The notes under the pieces are model-generated. The model was not told the DNA's origin. It searched no databases and saw nothing but the letters and a program-made list of their open reading frames with translations. A DNA stretch of 64,000 nucleotides from Streptomyces mobaraensis NBRC 13819 = DSM 40847 (GTDB lineage Bacteria > Actinomycetota > Actinomycetes > Streptomycetales > Streptomycetaceae), in NCBI RefSeq assembly GCF_017916255.1, contig NZ_CP072827.1, positions 2,914,001-2,978,000 of the forward strand. The letters run 5' to 3'. Shown one piece after another: positions 44,702 to 54,308 of the stretch. The translations under genes and the position numbers were made by a program. Position 1 is the first letter of the stretch, and each line of letters starts with the position of its first letter.

Positions 44702-44725
44702 GCGCCGCCGGGGGCGGGGCCGCGC

Positions 44726-45508
44726 TCAGGCCGGTTCCGCCCCCTGGATGACGGCGAAGATCCCGCCCTGCGGGTCGGAGACCACGGACATCCGGCCCGC
44801 GACCATGTCGAACGGCGGTACCAGTACCGAGCCGCCCGCCCGGACGAGCGCGTCGACCGTGGTGTCCGTGCCGTCCACGGCGAAGTACGTCAGCCAGTGC
44901 GAGGGCGTCCCCTCGGGGAACCGCTCCAGCCCCTGCATCCCGCCGACCGGCCGCCCGTCCGCCTTCAGCGCGAAGTAGCCGGGCGCCTCCTCCATCGGCG
45001 CCGCCTCGATCCCGAACGCGGCCCGGTAGAACGTCCCCGCCGCCTCCGGATCCGAGGTGTTCAGCTCGTTCCAGATCACCGCGCCCGGCTCGTTGACCAC
45101 CTCGCACCCGAAGAAGTCCCTGGTCTGCCAGAGTCCGAACACGGCGTCCGTGGAGTCCGCGACGACGGCCATCCGGCCGAAGGTCAGCACGTCCATCCCG
45201 GGCACCAGCACCCGTCCCCCGTGCTCCGCGACCGCGTCCACCGCGGCGTCGGCGTCCGCCACCGCCAGGTACGTCGTCCAGGCGGTCGGCGGCGGGGGCT
45301 GTCCCTCCTGCGCCATCGCGGGCCCGATCCCCGCCACGGCCCGCCCGTCCAGCGTGCACACGGCGTACCCGCCGGTCTCCGGCGGCCCGGGCTCCCCCTG
45401 CCAGCCGAACAGGTCCCGGTAGAAGTCCAGCGCCGCCCGCTGGTCCGGTGCCATCAGATCCACCCAGCACGGCGTACCGGGCGCGTACGCCTCACGTACC
45501 TCGGGCAT
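44726..45508 (-). CDS. VOC family protein with two glyoxalase-like domains
   Basis: 260 aa from the ATG at 45508, behind GGAGGCGAGCGTC. It holds two copies of the vicinal-oxygen-chelate fold: one at about 5-120 (CWVDLMAPDQRAALDFYRDLFGW) and a second at about 135-258 (VIWNELNTSDPEAAGTFYRAAFG). Each begins with a short strand, then the F-Y-x-x-x-F-G helix typical of glyoxalase/bleomycin-resistance relatives. Metal ligands typical of glyoxalase I are only partly conserved, so the reaction is unclear. Streptomycete genomes have many such proteins; no neighbour tells its role. Confidence 0.88.
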   Translation of the reverse strand: MPEVREAYAPGTPCWVDLMAPDQRAALDFYRDLFGWQGEPGPPETGGYAVCTLDGRAVAGIGPAMAQEGQPPPPTAWTTYLAVADADAAVDAVAEHGGRVLVPGMDVLTFGRMAVVADSTDAVFGLWQTRDFFGCEVVNEPGAVIWNELNTSDPEAAGTFYRAAFGIEAAPMEEAPGYFALKADGRPVGGMQGLERFPEGTPSHWLTYFAVDGTDTTVDALVRAGGSVLVPPFDMVAGRMSVVSDPQGGIFAVIQGAEPA

Positions 45509-45660
45509 GACGCTCGCCTCCTGGCGCACGGCGGTCCCCCCAGGGTCGTGTCCAGGGTGGGGCGTGTGGGGCGGGTGCGCCACCGGAAGGAGCCGCCGGC
45601 CGGTGCGCGAACGCCCCCACCGGTTCCGGCGGGGGCGTCGGCGCAGGCGTGCCTCCGTTG

Positions 45661-46818
45661 CTACGGCAGGTTCCTCGCCATGACGATCCGCTGGACCTGG
45701 TTCGTGCCCTCGTAGATTTGCGTGATCTTCGCGTCGCGCATCATCCGCTCCAGCGGGTAGTCGCGCGTGTAGCCGTAGCCGCCGAGGAGCTGGACGGCGT
45801 CCGTGGTGATCTCCATGGCCGCGTCGGAGGCGAAGCACTTCGCCGCCGCGCCGTGGAAGGTGAGGTCGTCGTCGAGGCGCTCGGACTTGGCCGCCGCCGC
45901 GTAGGTGAGCTGGCGGGCCGCCTCCAGCTTCATGGCCATGTCGGCGAGCATGAACTGGACGCCCTGGAAGTCGCCGATCGGCTTGCCGAACTGCTTGCGC
46001 TCCTTGACGTAGCCCTTGGCGTAGTCGAGGGCGCCCTGGGCGATGCCGAGGGCCTGGGCCGCGATGGTGATGCGGGTGTGGTCCAGGGTCTTCATCGCCG
46101 TGGCGAAGCCCGTGCCCTCCTCGCCGATCATGCGGTCGGCGGGGATGCGGACGTTGTCGAGGTAGACCTCGCGGGTCGGCGAGCCCTTGATGCCGAGCTT
46201 CTTCTCCGGCGCGCCGAAGGAGACGCCCTCGTCGGACTTCTCGACGACGAACGCGGAGATGCCCTTGGAGCGCTTCTCCGGGTCGGTCACGGCCATCACC
46301 GTGTAGTACTCGCTGACGCCCGCGTTGGTGATCCAGCGCTTGACGCCGTTGAGCACCCAGAAGTCGCCGTCGCGCACGGCGCGCGTCTTCATGCCGGCCG
46401 CGTCCGAGCCGGCGTCGGGCTCGCTGAGGCAGTACGAGAACATGCCGTCGCCCTTGGCGAGCGGGCTCAGGTACTTCTTCTTCAGCTCCTCGGAGCCGGA
46501 GAGGACGACCGGCAGCGAGCCGAGCTTGTTGACCGCCGGGATGAGGGAGGAGGAGGCGCAGACGCGGGCCACCTCCTCGATGACGATCACCGTCGCGAGG
46601 GCGTCGGCACCCGCGCCGCCGAACTCCTCCGGCACGTGCACCGCGTGCAGATCGGCCGCCGTCAGCGCGTCGAGCGCTTCCTGCGGGAAGCGGCCCTCCT
46701 CGTCCACCTCCGCGGCGAACGGCGCGATCTTCGCCTCGGCGAGCGAGCGAACGACCTTGCGGAGCTCGTCGTGCTCCTCGGACGGCCGGTACAGGTCGAA
46801 GTCCTTGTTTCCCGCCAA
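45661..46818 (-). CDS. acyl-CoA dehydrogenase
   Basis: 385 aa. FAD enzyme that oxidises acyl-CoA to trans-2-enoyl-CoA. Start is TTG at 46818, with GGGGAG six nt before; there is no in-frame ATG nearby. The N-terminal alpha domain (FDLYRPSEEHDELRKVVRSLA), the FAD-binding CLSEPDAGSDAAGMKT and KRWITNAGVSEYYTVM, and the C-terminal QIYEGTNQVQRIVMARNL with the catalytic-base Glu of short-chain members are all visible. The substrate is probably short or branched chain; no beta-oxidation operon adjoins. A palindrome at 46836-46855 just upstream of the start suggests TetR-type control. Confidence 0.94.
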   Translation of the reverse strand: MAGNKDFDLYRPSEEHDELRKVVRSLAEAKIAPFAAEVDEEGRFPQEALDALTAADLHAVHVPEEFGGAGADALATVIVIEEVARVCASSSLIPAVNKLGSLPVVLSGSEELKKKYLSPLAKGDGMFSYCLSEPDAGSDAAGMKTRAVRDGDFWVLNGVKRWITNAGVSEYYTVMAVTDPEKRSKGISAFVVEKSDEGVSFGAPEKKLGIKGSPTREVYLDNVRIPADRMIGEEGTGFATAMKTLDHTRITIAAQALGIAQGALDYAKGYVKERKQFGKPIGDFQGVQFMLADMAMKLEAARQLTYAAAAKSERLDDDLTFHGAAAKCFASDAAMEITTDAVQLLGGYGYTRDYPLERMMRDAKITQIYEGTNQVQRIVMARNLP

Positions 46819-46835
46819 GGCGAACTCCCCAGAGC

Positions 46836-46855
46836 GTTAACTACCGTTTAGTAAC
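46836..46855. promoter_or_regulatory. imperfect palindrome upstream of acyl-CoA dehydrogenase
   Basis: On the gene's strand it reads GTTACTAAACGGTAGTTAAC. It contains ACTA-AACGG-TAGT and an outer GTTA ... TAAC pairing. It resembles TetR-family operators of actinobacterial lipid genes, but I cannot assign a specific regulator. It ends about 17 nt before the TTG start. Confidence 0.5.
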
Positions 46856-46992
46856 CGTGATTCTAGGGGCCGGGGCCCGGACGGGATACGTGAGCTTGCC
46901 GACAGCTGCAGATCATGGGGAATCTCCCCACGACCGCCCCGGACTATGCTCGGGCCACGCAGTCAGCACGCCCGTACGTACCTGGAGCACGC

Positions 46993-48333
46993 ATGGCCCC
47001 CAAGATCACTGTGATCGGCACCGGCTACCTCGGCGCCACCCACGCGGCGGCCATGGCCGAGCTCGGTTTCGAAGTCCTGGGCCTCGATGTGGTCCCGGAG
47101 AAGGTCGAGATGCTCGCCCGGGCCGAGGTGCCCATGTACGAGCCGGGCCTGGAGGACCTGCTGCGCAAGCACGTCGCGGGGCTGGAGGGATCCAGCGGGC
47201 GGCTGCGGTTCACCACCTCGTGGGAGGAGGTCGGCGAGTTCGGCGACGTCCACTTCATCTGCGTCAACACCCCGCAGAAGCACGGCGAGTACGCGTGCGA
47301 CATGTCGTACGTGGACGCCGCGGTCGCCTCGCTCGCCCCGCGGCTGAACCGGCCCGCGCTCGTCGTCGGCAAGTCCACCGTGCCCGTCGGCAGCGCCGCC
47401 CGCCTGGCCCGCAAGCTCGCCGAACTCGCCCCCGCCGGCGAGGAGGTGGAGCTCGCCTGGAACCCCGAGTTCCTCCGCGAGGGCTTCGCCGTCCAGGACA
47501 CCCTGCACCCCGACCGCATCGTCGTCGGCGTCGAGGGCGAGCGCGCGGAGAAGGTGCTGCGCGAGGTGTACGCGACGCCGATCGGCGAGGGTTCGCCGTT
47601 CGTCGTCACCGACTACCCGACCGCCGAGCTGGTGAAGACCGCCGCCAACTCCTTCCTCGCCACGAAGATCTCCTTCATCAACGCGATGGCCGAGGTGTGC
47701 GAGGCCGCCGACGGCGACGTCGCCAAACTGGCCGAGGCCATAGGGCACGACGAGCGGATCGGGAAGAAGTTCCTGCGCGCCGGCATCGGCTTCGGCGGCG
47801 GCTGCCTGCCCAAGGACATCCGCGCCTTCATGGCCCGCGCCGGCGAGCTGGGTGCCGACCAGGCGCTCACCTTCCTCCGCGAGGTCGACTCCATCAACAT
47901 GCGGCGGCGCGGGCACATGGTCGAGCTCGCTCGCGAAGCGGTGGGGGGTGGCTTCCTCGGACGGCGGGTCGCCGTGCTCGGCGCCACTTTCAAGCCGGAT
48001 TCGGACGATGTGCGGGACTCGCCCGCGCTGAACGTGGCCGGGCAGATCCATCTGCAGGGCGGTCAGGTGACCGTGTACGACCCGAAGGGGATGGAGAACG
48101 CTCGGCGGGTGTTCCCGACGCTTGGTTACGCGGCGAGTGCGTCGGAGGCTTGCCGGGGGGCGCATGTGGTGTTGCACCTGACCGAGTGGGCGGAGTTCCG
48201 GGAGCTGGATCCCGCGGCGCTGCGGGAGGTTGTGGCTTCGCCGCAGATTCTGGACGGTCGCAATGCGTTGCACGCTGGCGCGTGGCGGGCGGCCGGGTGG
48301 ACGTTCCGGGCCATGGGGCGGCCGCGGGCTTAG
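46993..48333 (+). CDS. UDP-glucose/GDP-mannose dehydrogenase family protein
   Basis: 446 aa from the ATG at 46993 with GGAG upstream; a start at 46915 would add 26 residues of non-coding look. It oxidises a nucleotide sugar at C6 to the uronic acid using two NAD+. The NAD-binding VIGTGYLGATHAAAMAELGF is at 7-26, AWNPEFLREGFAVQDTLHPD is the substrate loop, and the catalytic Cys271 lies in FGGGCLPKD; AANSFLATKISFINAMAEV holds the active-site Lys. UDP-glucose is the most likely substrate, GDP-mannose the alternative. It fits the supply of uronic acids for the wall glycans served by the LCP and GT2 proteins. Confidence 0.93.
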   Translation: MAPKITVIGTGYLGATHAAAMAELGFEVLGLDVVPEKVEMLARAEVPMYEPGLEDLLRKHVAGLEGSSGRLRFTTSWEEVGEFGDVHFICVNTPQKHGEYACDMSYVDAAVASLAPRLNRPALVVGKSTVPVGSAARLARKLAELAPAGEEVELAWNPEFLREGFAVQDTLHPDRIVVGVEGERAEKVLREVYATPIGEGSPFVVTDYPTAELVKTAANSFLATKISFINAMAEVCEAADGDVAKLAEAIGHDERIGKKFLRAGIGFGGGCLPKDIRAFMARAGELGADQALTFLREVDSINMRRRGHMVELAREAVGGGFLGRRVAVLGATFKPDSDDVRDSPALNVAGQIHLQGGQVTVYDPKGMENARRVFPTLGYAASASEACRGAHVVLHLTEWAEFRELDPAALREVVASPQILDGRNALHAGAWRAAGWTFRAMGRPRA

Positions 48334-48346
48334 CCCTTCGGGCGGG

Positions 48347-48458
48347 TGCCCCGGTCCCGCCCTTTCGCCGTTTCCTGGGGCTGCGCCCCAGACCCCCCTT
48401 TCGCGGCTCCGCCGCTCGTCCTCAAACTCCCCCAGAGGGGGCACCCCCAACGGGCTGG
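48347..48458 (+). repeat. intergenic repeat, copy 5
   Basis: Forward copy, ending in the GAGGGGGCACCCCCAACGGG tail type seen at 42639-42752, with hairpins TGGGGCTGCGCCCCA and GCGGCTCCGCCGC. Confidence 0.85.
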
Positions 48459-48481
48459 ATAGCGCGCCCGGGCGCACACTT

Positions 48482-48576
48482 CAGCCCGTCCGGCGCTTGA
48501 GGACAACCGCGCGAAGCGCGGTTTCAGGGGGGCGGGGGCCCACCCCCGCAAGAAACGGTGAAAGGGCGGGGCAGGG
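48482..48576 (-). repeat. intergenic repeat, copy 6 (inverted)
   Basis: Inverted copy with CAGCCCGTCCGGCGCTTGAG at its left and AGAAACGGTGAAAGGGCGGG at its right. It faces copy 5 between the convergent sugar dehydrogenase and dipeptidase genes. Confidence 0.85.
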
Positions 48577-48581
48577 GCCAC

Positions 48582-49772
48582 TCACCCGTCCAACTGACCG
48601 ATCGTCGCGATCGAAGGTCCGCGGCGCGCGGCAACGGCCCGGGAAACCGCTTCCGCCTCCCGCAGCACCCGCACCGCGTTCCCCCACGTCAGCTTGGCGA
48701 TGTCCGCCTCCGACCACCCCCGTCGCAGCAACTCCGCGATCAGGTTCGGGTATCCGGCCACGTCCGACAGGTCCGACGGCGTGAAGGCGGTGCCGTCGAA
48801 GTCGCCGCCGATGCCGATGTGGTCGGCCCCGGCGACCTCCCGCATGTGGTCCAGGTGGTCCGCGACCGTCGCCGCCGTCGCGACCGGGCGGGGGTGGCCG
48901 GCCTCGAACGCCTGGTGGACGGCCATCGCCTCGGGCTTGGTGTCGAGGGGGTGGAAGCCGTGCGCGCGCATGTTCTCGTCCGCCGCCTTGGTCCAGGCGA
49001 CTGCCTCGGGGAGGACGAACTTGGGGACGAACGTCACCATCGCGACGCCCCCGTTGGCCGCCAGCGAGGCCAGGACGTCGTCGGGCACGTTGCGCGGGTG
49101 GTCGCAGACCGCGCGGGCGGAGGAGTGCGAGAAGATCACCGGCGCCTCGCTGACCCGGATCGCGTCCCGCATGGTGTCGGCGGAGACGTGCGAGAGGTCG
49201 ACGAGCATGCCGAGGCGGTTCATCTCGCGCACGACCTCCTCGCCGAAGCGGGTGAGGCCGCCGGCGCGCGGCTCGTCGGTCGCGGAGTCCGCCCACGGGA
49301 TGTTGTCGTTGTGGGTGAGGGTCATATAGCGGACGCCCAGCGCGTACAGGGCGCGCAGCGTGGCCAGGGAGCAGTTGATGCTGTGGCCGCCCTCGGCGCC
49401 CATCAGGGAGGCGATGCGGCCCTCTGCGCGGGCGGCCTCCATGTCGTCGGCGGTGAAGGCGAGCCGCAGGTCCGCCGGGTGGCGTTCGGCGAGCCGCCGG
49501 ACGACGTCGATCTGTTCGAGGGTGGCGCTCACCGCGTCGTCGCCGGCCATGTCGCTGCGGACGTACACGGACCAGAACTGGGCGCCCACGCCGCCGGCGC
49601 GCAGCCGGGGCAGGTCGGTGTGGAGGCCGGCGGCGCTCTGGTCGGTGGCGATGTCGCGGCGGTCGAGGTCGTAGGAGACCTGTTCGCGCAGCGCCCAGGG
49701 GAGGTCGTTGTGCCCGTCGACGATCGGGTGGGCGGCCAGCAGTTCGCGGGCGCGGTCGAGCGGTTCCGTCAC
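48582..49772 (-). CDS. membrane dipeptidase family protein (M19)
   Basis: 396 aa. Zinc-dependent dipeptidase of the renal dipeptidase family (peptidase M19, amidohydrolase-like TIM barrel). Metal ligands fit [14 protein letters not shown] (His and Asp), the bridging Glu of MGAEGGHSI, and the two later His in [12 protein letters not shown] and FSHSSARAV. The substrate in bacteria is a range of dipeptides, possibly with D-amino acids. No signal peptide is visible despite the family name. Start as shown; downstream of purE on the same strand (11-nt gap), so transcribed together with purK-purE. Confidence 0.93.
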   Translation of the reverse strand: MTEPLDRARELLAAHPIVDGHNDLPWALREQVSYDLDRRDIATDQSAAGLHTDLPRLRAGGVGAQFWSVYVRSDMAGDDAVSATLEQIDVVRRLAERHPADLRLAFTADDMEAARAEGRIASLMGAEGGHSINCSLATLRALYALGVRYMTLTHNDNIPWADSATDEPRAGGLTRFGEEVVREMNRLGMLVDLSHVSADTMRDAIRVSEAPVIFSHSSARAVCDHPRNVPDDVLASLAANGGVAMVTFVPKFVLPEAVAWTKAADENMRAHGFHPLDTKPEAMAVHQAFEAGHPRPVATAATVADHLDHMREVAGADHIGIGGDFDGTAFTPSDLSDVAGYPNLIAELLRRGWSEADIAKLTWGNAVRVLREAEAVSRAVAARRGPSIATIGQLDG

Positions 49773-49783
49773 GTCCGTCCCCC

Positions 49784-50326
49784 CTACTTTCCGAAGCCGA
49801 AGCCGGTCTCGCCCTGTGCCTTGGCGCGCAGGCGGCGGCCCTTCTCCGTCGCCTGCTCGTTGAGCTCCTCCTGGAAGCGGCTCATCCGGGCGCTCAGGCC
49901 GGGGTCGTGCGCGGCGAGCATGCGCACGGCGAGCAGGCCCGCGTTGCGGGCGCCGCCGACGGAGACGGTGGCGACGGGGACGCCGGCCGGCATCTGGACG
50001 ATGGAGAGGAGCGAGTCCATGCCGTCGAGGTACTTGAGCGGGACCGGGACGCCGATCACCGGGAGGGTGGTGACGGAGGCCAGCATGCCGGGCAGGTGGG
50101 CCGCGCCGCCCGCGCCCGCGATGATCGCCTTCAGCCCCCGGCCGGCCGCCCGCTCTCCGTAGGCGACCATCTCGCGGGGCATCCGGTGCGCGGAGACGAC
50201 GTCGACCTCGTAAGGGACCTCGAACTCGGCGAGCGCCTGGGCGGCGGCCTCCATGACGGGCCAGTCGGAGTCGGAGCCCATGACGATGCCGACGACCGGG
50301 GCGCCGGTGCCGGGGGAGCTGCTCAT
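49784..50326 (-). CDS. purE: N5-carboxyaminoimidazole ribonucleotide mutase
   Basis: 180 aa. It converts N5-CAIR to CAIR in purine synthesis. Conserved motifs: [20 protein letters not shown] at the N-terminus, [34 protein letters not shown], and the C-terminal [13 protein letters not shown]. The short GSDSDW and SAHRMP sequences define the class I PurE mutases that work with PurK. The ATG overlaps the TGA of purK (ATGA), as is common for this pair. The C-terminal 25 residues ([21 protein letters not shown]) extend past the core. Confidence 0.97.
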   Translation of the reverse strand: MSSSPGTGAPVVGIVMGSDSDWPVMEAAAQALAEFEVPYEVDVVSAHRMPREMVAYGERAAGRGLKAIIAGAGGAAHLPGMLASVTTLPVIGVPVPLKYLDGMDSLLSIVQMPAGVPVATVSVGGARNAGLLAVRMLAAHDPGLSARMSRFQEELNEQATEKGRRLRAKAQGETGFGFGK

Positions 50327-51462
50327 TCGGTGATCGTCCCTCGCAGGTATCCGGCGGCGTGGGCGGCGCGCTCGCGCACGTCGTCCAGGTCGTCGCCGTA
50401 GGTGTTGACGTGTCCGACCTTGCGGCCGGGCTTGACGTCCTTGCCGTACATATGGATCTTCAGTCCCGGGTCGCGTGCCATGCAATGGAGGTACGCGGAA
50501 TACATGTCCGGATAGTCGCCGCCCAGAACATTGGCCATGACGGTCCACCGGGCGCGCGGGCGCGGGTCGCCGAGCGGCAGGTCGAGGACGGCCCGGACGT
50601 GGTTGGCGAACTGCGAGGTGACCGCGCCGTCCTGGGTCCAGTGGCCGGAGTTGTGCGGGCGCATCGCCAGCTCGTTGACGAGGATCCGGCCGTCCCGGGT
50701 CTCGAACAGCTCGACGGCCAGGTGACCGACGACGCCCAGCTCCTGGGCGACCCGCAGCGCGAGCCGCTGCGCCTCGGCGGACAGCTCGGGGGACAGGCCG
50801 GGGGCGGGGGCGATGACCGTGTCGCAGACGCCGTCGACCTGGATCGACTCGACGACCGGGTAGGCGACGGCCTGGCCGTGCGGGGAGCGCACGACGTTGG
50901 CGGCCAGCTCGCGGACGAAGTCCACCTTCTCCTCGGCGAGGACAGGCACCCCGGCGCGGAAGGCGTCCCGCGCCCCCGCGGCGTCGCGGACCACCCACAC
51001 GCCCTTGCCGTCGTAGCCGCCGCGCACCGTCTTGAGGACGACGGGGAAGCCGTCGCCCTCCGCCGCGAACCGCTCGACGTCGGCCGGATCGGCCACGATG
51101 CGGTGGCGTGGGCAGGGAACGTCGATCTCCGTGAGCTTCGCCCGCATCACGCCCTTGTCCTGGGCGTGCACCAACGCGTCGGGCCCCGGGCGGACGGGGA
51201 TGCCGTCCGCCTCCAGGGCCCGTAGGTGCTCGGTCGGAACGTGCTCGTGATCGAAGGTGATCACATCGCAGCCTTGTGCGAACGCACGAAGGGTGTCGAG
51301 GTCGCGGTAGTCCCCCACCACCACCTCGTTCGCGACCTGCGCCGCCGAGTCCTGCGGAGTGTCACTGAGCAGCTTGAATCTGATGCCGAGGGGGATGCCC
51401 GCCTCGTGGGTCATACGGGCGAGCTGACCGCCGCCGACCATGCCGACTACCGGGAACGTCAC
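50323..51462 (-). CDS. purK: N5-carboxyaminoimidazole ribonucleotide synthase
   Basis: 379 aa from the GTG at 51462 ([15 protein letters not shown]). ATP-grasp enzyme that carboxylates AIR to N5-CAIR. Motifs: the N-terminal [17 protein letters not shown] nucleotide-like fold; [16 protein letters not shown]; the ATP-grasp loop [47 protein letters not shown] with the Mg ligands. A frame reaching 51516 exists but lacks a ribosome-binding site. It is translationally coupled to purE, forming purK-purE followed by the dipeptidase gene. Confidence 0.96.
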   Translation of the reverse strand: MTFPVVGMVGGGQLARMTHEAGIPLGIRFKLLSDTPQDSAAQVANEVVVGDYRDLDTLRAFAQGCDVITFDHEHVPTEHLRALEADGIPVRPGPDALVHAQDKGVMRAKLTEIDVPCPRHRIVADPADVERFAAEGDGFPVVLKTVRGGYDGKGVWVVRDAAGARDAFRAGVPVLAEEKVDFVRELAANVVRSPHGQAVAYPVVESIQVDGVCDTVIAPAPGLSPELSAEAQRLALRVAQELGVVGHLAVELFETRDGRILVNELAMRPHNSGHWTQDGAVTSQFANHVRAVLDLPLGDPRPRARWTVMANVLGGDYPDMYSAYLHCMARDPGLKIHMYGKDVKPGRKVGHVNTYGDDLDDVRERAAHAAGYLRGTITE

Positions 51463-51666
51463 GCCAACAGGGTATCCGTACGCACGACCGGCCCGGCCCC
51501 GGGCTTGGATGATCATCCAAGCCGGCCGGTCATCGGACGGTGGCGGGCGGGGCGGCGGGCGTTCGTCCGGTATTCACCCGGCCCCCGGCCGGTAACCGGA
51601 AGCGCTCGCTAGCATGGTGAGTCGCCCCACGCCCTGTCCGCCTTCCCCACGGAGCCTGACGAAACC

Positions 51667-52212
51667 ATGAGTCATCGGCGCGCAGTGCGTTCCCGGCTGG
51701 AGCGGCTGGTCCGCGAGATCGCCAAGTTCGGCGCCATCGGCGCGGTCGGCTTCGTGGTCAACACCGTCATCTTCAACATGTGCCGGCACTCGGGGCTGGC
51801 CGTGGTCCGCTCGGGCGTGATCGCCACCTGCTTCGCCATCGCGGCGAACTACGTCGGCAACCGCTACTGGACGTACCGCGACTGCGACAAGAGCCGCCGC
51901 AGCCGGGAGCTGACGCTGTTCCTGCTGTTCAGCGGCGTCGGCCTGGTGATCGAGAACGGGATCCTGGCGCTGTCGCACTACGGCTTCGGCCTTACTTCCG
52001 CGGTGGCGGACAACATCGCCAAGAACGTGGTGGGGCTGGGCATCGGGACGGTGTTCCGGTTCTGGTCGTACCGGACGTGGGTGTTCAAGCGGCTGCCGGT
52101 GACGCAGGCGACCGTCGAGGCGGCTGAATCGTTTCTGGCGCAGGCTCCGAAGGCTTCCGCCACTCCGGAGATCCCGCGCCAGCGGCACCGGGCTTCGTCG
52201 ACGCGCCACTGA
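51667..52212 (+). CDS. GtrA family membrane protein
   Basis: 181 aa. Four predicted transmembrane helices (about 17-37, 45-62, 85-105, 115-135). The conserved FGAIGAVGFVVNTVIFNM and VGNRYWTYRDCDK signatures are of the GtrA/DPMS family, whose members are flippase-like partners of glycosyltransferases that work on polyprenyl-phosphate sugars. The C-terminal tail (about 145-181) is soluble, with many Ala, Pro and Thr. It has no adjoining glycosyltransferase gene, but the envelope-glycan genes upstream could supply a partner. Divergent from purK with a 204-nt gap. Confidence 0.92.
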   Translation: MSHRRAVRSRLERLVREIAKFGAIGAVGFVVNTVIFNMCRHSGLAVVRSGVIATCFAIAANYVGNRYWTYRDCDKSRRSRELTLFLLFSGVGLVIENGILALSHYGFGLTSAVADNIAKNVVGLGIGTVFRFWSYRTWVFKRLPVTQATVEAAESFLAQAPKASATPEIPRQRHRASSTRH

Positions 52213-52269
52213 CGGCCGGGCAGCCCGACCCCCTGACGCCCGGGCCGGCGCCCACACGCCGTCGGGGAA

Positions 52270-53544
52270 TCAGTCCCCCCGCTCCTCCCGCTCCGGCTCC
52301 CGGCTCCCCGGCCCCGCCTCCATGCTCAGGAACAGCGCGAACACCGGCGGGCGCTGCTGGAGCAGTTCCAGCCGGCCGCCGTCCGCCTCCGCGAGGTCCC
52401 GGGCGACGGCCAGGCCCAGGCCCGTCGAGTTCCGGCCGCTGACCGTCCGTTCGAAGACCCGCGCGCCCAGGTCCGTCGGAACGCCCGGACCCTCGTCGGA
52501 GACCTCGACCACCGCCTGGTTGCCGGTGACCCGAGTGCGCAGGGCCACCGCTCCGTCGCCGTGGGTCAGGGAGTTCTCGATCAGCGTCGCGATGACCTGC
52601 GAGACCGCGCCGGGCGTGCCCACCGCGCGGAGCCCCTGTTTGCCGGAGCGGACCAGGGCCCGGCCGCCGGCGCGGATGGCGGGCCGCCATTCCTCCAGCT
52701 GCTGCTTGATCACCTCGTCGAGGTCGAAGGTGACGGCGGAGCCGGTCTTGGGGTCGCGCGAGTTGGTCAGCAGCCGCTGGACGACGTCGGTGAGGCGCTC
52801 GACCTGGGTGAGGGCGATCGTCGCCTCCTCCTTGACCGTGTCCGGGTCGTCGGTGAGCGTGATCTCCTCCAGCCGCATGGACAGCGCGGTCAGCGGGGTG
52901 CGGAGCTGGTGGGAGGCGTCGGCGGCGAGCCGCCGTTCCGCCGTGAGCATCCGGGCGATGCGTTCCGCGCTGCTGTCGAGGACGTCGGCGACCCGGTCCA
53001 GCTCGGGGACGCCGTAGCGGCGGTGGCGGGGGCGGGGGTCTCCGGAGCCGAGCCGCTCGGCGGTCTCGGCGAGGTCGGTGAGGGGCGCGGTCAGGCGGTT
53101 GGCCTGCCGGACGGCGAGGAAGACGGCGGCGACGACGGCCAGCAGGGCCACCGCGAGGATCACCAGCAGCGTCCGGCCGACCTCCTTGCTGACGGCCGAG
53201 CGGGACTCCTCCACCCGGACCCGCTCGCCGTGCTCCCCGGTCTGCTCCGAGACGATCAGCCCGCCCTCGGGGCGGGTGCCGACCTCGATGGGCTTGCGGC
53301 CGGGGATCTCCACCCGCGCGTACCGGTCCTGGGCGATCTGCTGCTGCAGTACGCCCGCCTCGACCCGTTCGCCGCCGGCCAGCCGCCCCTCGACGCTGCT
53401 GACCAGCCGCACCGCCTCGGACTGCACGCTCTCCTGCGCGCTGCTCTCGATGGTCCGCGTCTCGACGATGACCAGCGAGATCCCGAAGACCGCGATCACG
53501 ACGAGGACGACGGCGAGCGTGGAGTTGATCAATCGGCGGCGCAC
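52270..53544 (-). CDS. HAMP-domain sensor histidine kinase
   Basis: 424 aa from the GTG at 53544. Transmembrane helix 1 about 8-28, external sensor about 30-122, helix 2 about 124-146, HAMP about 147-195. The HisKA helix pair carries phospho-acceptor His212 in ADASHQLRTPLTALSM. The ATPase domain has VIATLIENSLTHG (N box), EVSDEGPGVP (G1) and STGLGLAVARDLAEADGG (G2). It would phosphorylate the regulator upstream (53628-54308). The sensor part is of no recognisable fold. Spacing of 83 nt between the regulator stop and this start suggests one transcript. Confidence 0.94.
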   Translation of the reverse strand: MRRRLINSTLAVVLVVIAVFGISLVIVETRTIESSAQESVQSEAVRLVSSVEGRLAGGERVEAGVLQQQIAQDRYARVEIPGRKPIEVGTRPEGGLIVSEQTGEHGERVRVEESRSAVSKEVGRTLLVILAVALLAVVAAVFLAVRQANRLTAPLTDLAETAERLGSGDPRPRHRRYGVPELDRVADVLDSSAERIARMLTAERRLAADASHQLRTPLTALSMRLEEITLTDDPDTVKEEATIALTQVERLTDVVQRLLTNSRDPKTGSAVTFDLDEVIKQQLEEWRPAIRAGGRALVRSGKQGLRAVGTPGAVSQVIATLIENSLTHGDGAVALRTRVTGNQAVVEVSDEGPGVPTDLGARVFERTVSGRNSTGLGLAVARDLAEADGGRLELLQQRPPVFALFLSMEAGPGSREPEREERGD

Positions 53545-53627
53545 GGGCGGTTCTCCGGCTCGTTGTTCCGTTGTTCGGTGCCCCCCGGTTGCCCCGGGCG
53601 CGGGGCGTCGCCCCTCCGGCGCGGGGG

Positions 53628-54308
53628 CTAGTTCTTCTCGAACCGGAAGCCGACGCCGCGCACGGTGGCGATGTAGCGCGGGTTGGCCGCGTCGTCCCCG
53701 AGCTTCTTGCGCAGCCAGGAGATGTGCATGTCGAGGGTCTTGGTGGACGACCACCAGGTGGTGTCCCAGACCTCGCGCATCAGCTGGTCGCGGGTGACGA
53801 CCCGGCCCGCGTCCCGGACCAGGACCCGGAGCAGGTCGAACTCCTTGGCGGTGAGCTGGAGTTCCTCGTCGCCCATCCAGGCGCGGTGCGACTCGACGTC
53901 GATCCGGACGCCGTGCGTCGCCGTCCCCTGCTGGGGGGACTCGGCGGCGCCGCGCCGGAGCAGGGCCCGGACGCGGGCGAGCAGCTCGGCGAGGCGGAAC
54001 GGCTTGGTGACGTAGTCGTCGGCGCCGGCGTCCAGCCCGACGACGGTGTCGACCTCGTCGGCCCGGGCGGTGAGGACCAGCACCGGGAAGCCGTGGCCCT
54101 CGGTGCGCAGCCGCCGGCAGACCTCCAGACCGTCCATTCCGGGCAGCCCGAGATCGAGGACGAGCAGGTCGACGTCTCCCTTGATCCCCGCGGCGAGCGC
54201 TGTGGGACCGTCTTCTCGTACCTCCACCTCATACCCCTCACGGCGCAGCGCGCGTGCGAGCGGCTCCGAGATGGACGCGTCATCCTCGGCGAGCAGTACT
54301 CGGGTCAT
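53628..54308 (-). CDS. OmpR/PhoB-family response regulator
   Basis: 226 aa. Receiver domain with acidic pocket (EDD at 8-10), phospho-acceptor Asp52 (VLDLGLPGMDG) and Lys102 (YVTKPF), then a winged-helix DNA-binding domain (about 128-226) with LTAKEFDLLRVLVRDAGRVV and the recognition stretch SSTKTLDMHISWLRKKLG. Partner of the downstream kinase. The region before it (54309-54774) is shared with the divergent peptide transporter, so that gene is a possible target; this is only positional. Confidence 0.95.
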   Translation of the reverse strand: MTRVLLAEDDASISEPLARALRREGYEVEVREDGPTALAAGIKGDVDLLVLDLGLPGMDGLEVCRRLRTEGHGFPVLVLTARADEVDTVVGLDAGADDYVTKPFRLAELLARVRALLRRGAAESPQQGTATHGVRIDVESHRAWMGDEELQLTAKEFDLLRVLVRDAGRVVTRDQLMREVWDTTWWSSTKTLDMHISWLRKKLGDDAANPRYIATVRGVGFRFEKN

